A stretch of 64,000 nt of DNA from Aspidapion aeneum (Eukaryota > Arthropoda > Insecta > Coleoptera > Brentidae): NCBI GenBank assembly GCA_963576565.1, contig OY755047.1, forward strand, positions 19,723,171-19,787,170, in the 5' to 3' direction. The number at the start of each line of letters is the position of its first letter. Within the stretch, counting starts at the first letter, position 1. Positions 56,013-64,000 of the stretch are shown one piece after another. Position numbers and translations under genes: made by a program. Under the pieces are notes generated by a model. The model did not search any database, was not told the origin of the DNA, and worked only from the letters and a program-made list of their open reading frames with translations.

Positions 56013-56666
56013 TATATCTTACTAGCATTTTTACAACAATTTTTGATGATATAAAAACGTTTATTTTTTCCAGCAAAATTTTTGGTTTTGTTTCAAAAAC
56101 TAAAAGTGCCGTAAGACTAAAAAAAGACAATCAGAGAAAGAACCTTCTTACCAAATTTTATTTAAATTGAATCAATTACCTACCTTTGAGTTACGTTGAT
56201 AAGTAGGAGATAACTGGTAGGTAATACCACGTACCAAAGAAGTTTACCTACCTTTGAGTTACGTTGATAAGTAGGTAGATAACTAGTAGGTAATACCACG
56301 TACCAAAGATGTTAAACTTCGCTAGAGGTCATTACACTTATTTTTGTTTTTTTTTTTTGGGGTTTTAAATGAACCAAAACATTTGATAACACATTTCTAT
56401 TGGATGATGCAAATGCAATAAAAAAGCAATAATTTTATCCAATAAAATTTAATAACTACTTTTTCTATTTGTATATTTTGAAACACTAACCTAACTTAAT
56501 CACTGAAAATATTATCGTCCGATTGTTAATTATTAATTAATCTTGGTTGTTTAAATAAAAACACAAACACACTATTAAAATGATCTTGTTTTTAGTCGCT
56601 TTACAGAAGTGAAAGTATATTTTACGTAGATTTTATATTACAGTGATTGACATTGGATACTATAGA

Positions 56667-57403
56667 CAGTGGTGTACCCAGGAATGGGTCTTGGGGGGGC
56701 CCAGTGGCGGATCCAGGATTTCCAGGGGGAAGAAGGGGCCAAAGAGAAAGCAAAAACCAAAATATTTCTAGATTTGCGTGCGTTTTTTATAATTGTTAAG
56801 TCTGAATTTTAAAATCAGTGTTTTTTAGAAAAAAAAATTAAAATGTGATGTTTGGCGTAAATTTTGTTCAAACTCGCGGTTGATTCATTGGCATTTTCTT
56901 CCCTTCAACTAAAAAACGTTTTATGTCATGGAGGGGAGGGGGGTGCCCGGGCCCCTCTGATCCCCCCCCCCTGGATCCGCCACTGGGGAGACCCAAGATC
57001 CTTGATACCGTCACCTAGCCAGAATTTTTTGGAAATATGTGAAAATTATCTAAAAAAATTATTAGAGGGTGGATTTTTTTTGGAAATATGTAAAAAATAT
57101 CAAACAAATTCTTAGGCCCATGAATATAAAAGAAAATAATATACAACGGCGACGCCCGGGTTTTCTGTTAGGGAGGCGAAATAATAGGGCAGAAAAAAAT
57201 TGAGGGGGTGGGACACTACTATACACTTTGACTTTTGGCACACTTAAAAAAGATATTGGAACTGAGCAAGGTTTCATACATAAGCTCCCCCACATATTTT
57301 ATGAACACTAACATAAAATAGCATAAAATATGGTCTCATGGGGTCTCGCCCCCCGCTCAATTCTGCCTTGCCCCCCCAAAACTTTTTTCTAAATACGTCA
57401 CCG
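56667..57403. mobile_element. hAT MITE (outer) carrying a nested MITE
   Basis: The left end CAGTGGTGTACCCAGG and right part AAATACGTCACCG are eroded versions of the CAGTGGCGTA ends. The right portion (AACATAAAATAGCATAAAAT, CATGGGGTCTCGCCCCCC) matches 48869-49026. No target duplication is preserved. Confidence 0.6.
56702..56985. mobile_element. 284-bp hAT MITE nested in the outer MITE
   Basis: Ends CAGTGGCGGATCCAGG and CTGGATCCGCCACTG are inverted. The flanks GGGGGGCC and GGGAGACC agree at six of eight bases, consistent with an aged 8-base duplication. Confidence 0.75.
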
Positions 57404-57873
57404 GTTTCAGGAAACCGCGGCAACCTTTTTTCAAATTTTCAGTATTTGGAAAAAAAAAAAAATAATTTAATTGTTTTTTTTTAATTTTACGAAATTTAAT
57501 GAAAAAATACACTTTTATGTTTTGAACATGTGATAATTTTTATTCAAAATACATATTTATTTTTACATTTTATTTTAGTTTTAGATTTAACATTGCGTGT
57601 CCAAAAATACCCCAGTTCTGAAAGCAGTTTTTTTTAAATAAAAAATAAATATTACCTTGGAGAAATCTGCCAGGGAACAGAATTAGGAAACGGCAAAATA
57701 AAATGACTGCGATTTAAATTAAATTTCGTCTTGTGTTTGTTTTTCGTTAATGTCTCAATATTAATACTGGAGTTTTAAAAAAATCACTTTTTTGGTTTTT
57801 TTGGCAAATTTTTCTATAGTAATATTTATTTTTGCACAGAATATAAAAATACTCTGCTAATTTATGGGCACCT

Positions 57874-58526
57874 AAGCTCAAACTAGGTGCTATAGTGGTA
57901 GTGTACGTGTGAGCTAATATAAATAAAAACTGAAATATATTTTATTCAACTCCAGACTCAATTACCTTCCGTTTAATACCACACAAGCCATGTTTTGACT
58001 TAAACTCAAATTTTTTAAATCTACCCCCACCTTTAAAAAAAAACTAAAATGTATTTTGTTTCACTCCAGACTCAATTACCTATCATTTCAACTCTAATTT
58101 TTTGAAATCTACCCCCACCCTTTTTCTTAAATACACTAAAATGTATTTCGTTTAACTCCAGACTCAATTACCTTTCACATAAACTCTAATTTTTGAAATC
58201 TACTCCCACCTTTTTCTTTGGCTTGTGTTCGATGGATTTTATTCATTTTTAAATAGGATCATCTCGACACAAGACCCAGCCTTGGTACCAAATTTCAGTC
58301 AAATCGGGCAAGCGCTTTTTGAGTTACGCGAGACAGACAGACAGACGGCGCGACAAAAAAGTTTGAAAAACATCTGAAACGCAAAGATATATAAATTTTT
58401 TTGAAATCGGAGCAATTTTTTTTTTGTGGAAAAAATTAGGATTACCATAGCGCACACTACTACTATCGTATAGTAGCGCGGATCACCTAAATAGTAGCTA
58501 CTATAGCATAATAGTAGGGTGAGCTA
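57874..58526 (-). repeat. Hairpin-bounded repeat, copy B (inverted)
   Basis: Minus-strand copy of the 49766-50450 family. It has the right-end hairpin at 57874-57914, three ~115-base internal repeats (57945-58220), the GGTACCAAATTTCA block, a short CAGACAGACAGACGG run at about 58343, the AAATCGGAGCAA block, and a more diverged left hairpin with extra TAGTAGCTACTATAGC-type palindromes to 58526. Confidence 0.78.
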
Positions 58527-58529
58527 ATA

Positions 58530-59259
58530 GACATTTTAGCAAAATTTTTCTTGAAACTGCCGCCAAAACTTGGGTTTTCAAAAAAAAAACAAATCTAACC
58601 GCCTAAAGGAAAAATTAATTTTTGGAAACGAGTCTCCGAAATTAAAAACTAAATTGGAGAGTTCAAACTGTTATCAATCACTCAAAAAACAGTTTATTCT
58701 AGTCTGTGCAAAAATAATCAGGAATAATTTTAACTCAAACTCAGCATGATTTCGTTGATCAGCACGCGCTAAAAGCTTTTGAGCCAAAAGATCGTAGCTG
58801 CATTTTTGTACTTCTTATTTATGTTGTATCATCTTTTTTCTTTAATATCTAATCTAATGAAAATAAAAAAATTTAAAGGATGAAACCTGTTTACTACGTA
58901 GTACTCTTTACATATTTTGCTTGTAGATCACTGATGGTGGCCGTTTTTAGTGGAGGACGACTTAGAGTTTTCAATTTTCTTGACTTGAACCTCCATTTAG
59001 AGACATGGATTACTTCTTCAATCTTTAATCTAATGAACTTTATGAGAAAATTCGAGTGCTGAAATAAAGACAAAAATGTCCATTTAGTTGTTCTACCAAC
59101 CTGGAGACACGTGATTTTACTGGAAGACCTCTACACAGAAAAAAAATCAAATCAAAACAAGTGGCATCCGTTCCAAACAAAAACTGCTTTTCTATATACC
59201 AAAGCAATATCAGCTTCACAAGAAGATATTTTTTTTTCTTGACGTATTGTATTCATTGA
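58530..59259. other. Intergenic, nothing recognised
   Basis: The 60-residue ORF at 58880 has no recognisable domain; the rest is AT-rich. Confidence 0.4.
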
Positions 59260-59267
59260 AGACAAAC

Positions 59268-60033
59268 CAGGGGCGGCTAGTGCAAAAGGGCTGCAGAGCT
59301 GCAGAACCCCCAAAATGTTCACATTATCTGACTATTTTTCTAATATAATTATTTTATTTCTAAAATTATTGGAATAGCAGTATATTTTCGGTCCGGTGTT
59401 GATATAGTAGGCCTTTAAATCACGTACGTGTGTTGAGTATGACGCCGCGCGCCGTCGCCGAAGGCCGCATTTCTCAGTCGGTCAAATGAAGTTATTGGCA
59501 TTGTTGCGCAGCTAAATTGCAACACAACGTAGCTGGGCTGCTAACGATATCTGTGCTCGGCTAGGAACCCCTTCCTTCGCCCCGCACCGCACTTGCTCAA
59601 GGGTTTAGATAGCGAAATCTAGGCAAAAATAGAGCTGCAAAACTTGCAGTTCCGTTCCGGGCGGGCGGTTTCAGCGTTGCGTGTTTGCGGGCGCATTTAT
59701 TTATTTAGAAGATGCCAAACGCATGAGCGGGAGGTTATGGTCGTGTTTGTTGTTTGTTTTTGTATAATTGTGTCACAATGAATGTGGTGGATAATTTAAT
59801 TAATGTAAAAAAATTCTCTCTCTTTACTTCTGAAGAAAAACTAAAACTGAAAGAAGAAGGACGGCCATTGCCCGATATTTTAATAGAAAAGTGTGGTTCA
59901 AGCCGGGGAAAATCGTATAAAAGGATTTTTACAAGAGAAATTGATCACACGTGATCTGGACACTGTAAAAAAATAGCATTTTTTATACCCTATCGGCAGA
60001 ACTCACAAACTTTACTGTCACGAGCCGCCACTG
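59268..60033 (+). mobile_element. Internally deleted hAT transposon with promoter-like 5' end and transposase start
   Basis: Inverted ends CAGGGGCGGCTAGTG and CACGAGCCGCCACTG are flanked by a perfect 8-base duplication AGACAAAC at 59260-59267 and 60034-60041. The first ~450 bases are strikingly G/C- and CpG-rich for this window (for example CGCCGCGCGCCGTCGCCG near 59443). They are followed by a short transposase N-terminal ORF, after which the 3' end follows at once. It looks like an autonomous element that lost its interior. Confidence 0.9.
59778..59954 (+). pseudogene. hAT (ZMYM1-like) transposase N-terminus, truncated
   Basis: 58 residues starting MNVVDNLINVKKFSLFTSEE and containing LKEEGRPLPDILIEKCGSS and GKSYKRIFTREIDHT. 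The GRP.P.....RGKSY.R.F pattern resembles the start of the TTF-type zinc-finger region of ZMYM1-like hAT transposases. An upstream in-frame ATG at 59754 exists. The protein stops at 59954, just before the element's 3' end, so zinc finger and catalytic regions are missing. Confidence 0.6.
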
Positions 60034-60142
60034 AGACAAACCATCTTTCATTATTGTCTCGTTCTAAGAAAATCATGTGTCCGATTTGTATAAAAAAAGT
60101 TTCTTGGATTTTGATTGATTATCCTTTCAGGACAATTACACC

Positions 60143-60230
60143 AGTATTTACTAAGACCTTAAGACTTAGCATTGTAGACCGGGTTTAAGTATCAAGTCTA
60201 TAGACTTGATACCGACCGGTTTAAGTGTAT
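60143..60230. repeat. CACCAGTATTTACTAAG repeat, second copy
   Basis: Direct copy of 42888-42975, directly abutting the left hairpin of the repeat at 60231. Confidence 0.7.
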
Positions 60231-62492
<2,262 letters not shown>

Positions 62493-62518
62493 TAGGGGCC
62501 CATATATCGGCAGAGTAT

Positions 62519-62940
62519 TTTTTTAATACTCACAGGTCAAATAACTGCAAAGATTTGGTTCACCCTAATGTGCAATATGTTAGTAACCATTTCTCAGTGA
62601 GTTTCATCTCATATAAATTCAAATTAACTTTGGAAATAAAGAAAAACCACATAAACATTTTTTAACAAAATGTTATTTTTTGAAAATTTAGTCCGTGCAG
62701 TCTTAGGATTTCCATTAAAATAGTCTCAAATTGTAGTACCACCCCTGAGGGGTGGTTTAAAGTTCGAAAAACAACAAAAAAACTTATATACAAAAATATT
62801 CAAAGCTAAATAATACATAAATAACTTAAAACTATATCTGTAGATGTATTACCGTATTAAATACGTATCAATATTTAATTACTGTAAAAAGCACAAGATA
62901 TCTAAAGAATCCCTTTTCAATTACACATTAACGAAAAGGA
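62519..62940. repeat. ~430-bp dispersed repeat, second copy
   Basis: Direct copy of 42985-43440 with scattered differences. It starts ATTTTTTTAATACTCACAGG, just after the right hairpin of copy C. Confidence 0.75.
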
Positions 62941-63960
62941 GAGTTTATTTCAGTTTGCAGATGACAGCAGCAAAACTGAACACAGCAAAACTTATAATGG
63001 AATGGTAACTAGCATGCAAGCCATAACAGCTAATATGGCAGACTGGTGCAGATCGAATGGACTTCTCTTGAATTCCCAGAAGTCAGCTATTGTCACCTTT
63101 ACTTCTCTTGAATTCCCAGAAGTCAGCTATTGTCACCTTTAGAAATTCAAGATCTAAAAAATGTGATGCTAAATCATCTCTTGTTTTTCTGAATGGTAAA
63201 TCTATACCAAATGAGGAGGATACCAAGTTTCTGGGGGTTTACATTGCCTCCGTACTTGCTAGGAGACTCATATTGGCCACCTTTCAAAGAGACTAGCAAC
63301 ATCATGCTTCATTGTTAACAGAAGCTTCATGCTTAACTTCGCTGAGTATAAAATAAAGTCCTTTTTATTTATTTATTTATTGTAAAAAATCTAAAACAAG
63401 AACTAAACACAAAAACTATTCTGCTCTATATCCATGCACAGGTGATCAGCCGTCTTGCTTATGGGATAATCATCTGGGGATCTTCTTTAAAAATAGAGAG
63501 ATTGTTTATTGTACAAAAGAGACTAGTCCGTATCCTGGATGGGGCTGGATGGAAGGATCATGCTGCTCCAATCTTTAGAAAGTACAAAATTATGACTGTA
63601 TACTCATTGTATTTTTATAAACTTTTAATTTTTGTTAAAAAGTATCAGTGATTCTTTACAACAAACAACCAAATTAACATCGGAATTAAAACAAGATCTT
63701 CATGCCAACTCAGCATTCCTTCACACAACTCTACACTATTCGAAAAGTCACCACTTTACATGTCTATTAAGGTATATAACAAACTTCCAGTAGACATAAG
63801 GAATATCCAGAATTTTAAAACGTTTAATTTACAAGTTAAAAATATCCTAACTGAAAATGTGTTATACAGTCACAGTGACTACTTTAGTATTTTCTAAGTT
63901 CTCTTTGTCAATGTAATAGTTTGTGAAATTATTTTTAGTGATCTTGTTTTTTTTTTCTTT
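62940..63960 (+). pseudogene. Non-LTR retrotransposon RT, C-terminal half, degenerate
   Basis: Plus-strand blocks: LFQFADDSSKTE with the FADD catalytic motif, MADWCRSNGLLLNSQKSAIV, FLNGKSIPNEEDTKFLGVYI, then after a deletion QVISRLAYGIIIWGSSLKIE, IVQKRLVRILDGAGWKDHAA and KLPVDIRNIQNFKTFNLQVK to a stop near 63897. The order is that of Jockey/CR1-type reverse transcriptases. A segment between 63290 and 63430 is foreign or scrambled and contains an ATTTATTTATTTATT run. The 3' end is an AATAATAATAATAATA tail at about 63968-63985. Confidence 0.85.
63061..63140. repeat. Exact 40-bp tandem duplication inside the RT fragment
   Basis: 63061-63100 and 63101-63140 are identical, both starting ACTTCTCTTGAATTCCCAGA. 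Forty is not a multiple of three, so the duplication shifts the frame. Confidence 0.95.
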
Positions 63961-64000
63961 GTGTTGAATAATAATAATAATATTATAGCTTTATAATTTT

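Overview
This window is AT-rich eukaryotic nuclear DNA, most likely from an insect and probably a beetle. The evidence is GT-AG spliced genes of animal type, two genes with insect-like proteins (SPOUT1 and a DNAJC12/Jdp co-chaperone), and a dense load of mariner, hAT, pogo/Tigger, foldback and non-LTR elements. Many of the small elements have ends reading ACAGGGTGTCC or CAGTGGCGTA. The beetle assignment is inference; no marker sequence proves it.

Three host genes can be assembled exon by exon. (1) The 3' half of ribulose-5-phosphate 3-epimerase (RPE) lies on the + strand, with exons at 1579-1681, 2471-2700 and 5021-5137; its first exons lie upstream of the window. (2) A complete six-exon SPOUT1 (C9orf114/CENP-32-type SPOUT RNA methyltransferase) lies on the - strand from 24097 to 14408 and encodes 413 residues. 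(3) A complete four-exon DNAJC12 lies on the - strand from 41973 to 31837 and encodes 176 residues. An orphan exon at 25857-25991 between genes 2 and 3 resembles part of the last DNAJC12 exon. These genes belong to sugar metabolism, RNA modification and Hsp70 co-chaperone work; nothing suggests a shared pathway.

Layout: 1-9.8 kb holds the RPE 3' part, two foldback elements in its last intron, a large foldback element and a degenerate mariner copy. 9.6-14.5 kb is a tandem array in which the 3' end of SPOUT1, its 3' flank and the 5' end of the mariner element have been duplicated together, giving in-frame mariner-SPOUT1 chimeric ORFs. 14.4-24.1 kb is SPOUT1, whose introns are packed with repeats. 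25.4-42.0 kb carries the orphan exon and DNAJC12; its third intron holds a three-level nest of transposons. 42.2-64 kb has no recognised host gene: it is hAT, foldback and LINE debris, plus a family of repeats bounded by hairpins, one of which carries a 1.59-kb perfect (TCTG)n tract.

I found no tRNA, rRNA, CRISPR or operon-like system. Nothing here looks like a new enzymatic or defence system. The most unusual items are the SPOUT1-mariner chimeric tandem array, the giant tetranucleotide expansion inside a hairpin-bounded repeat, and the orphan DNAJC12-like exon.
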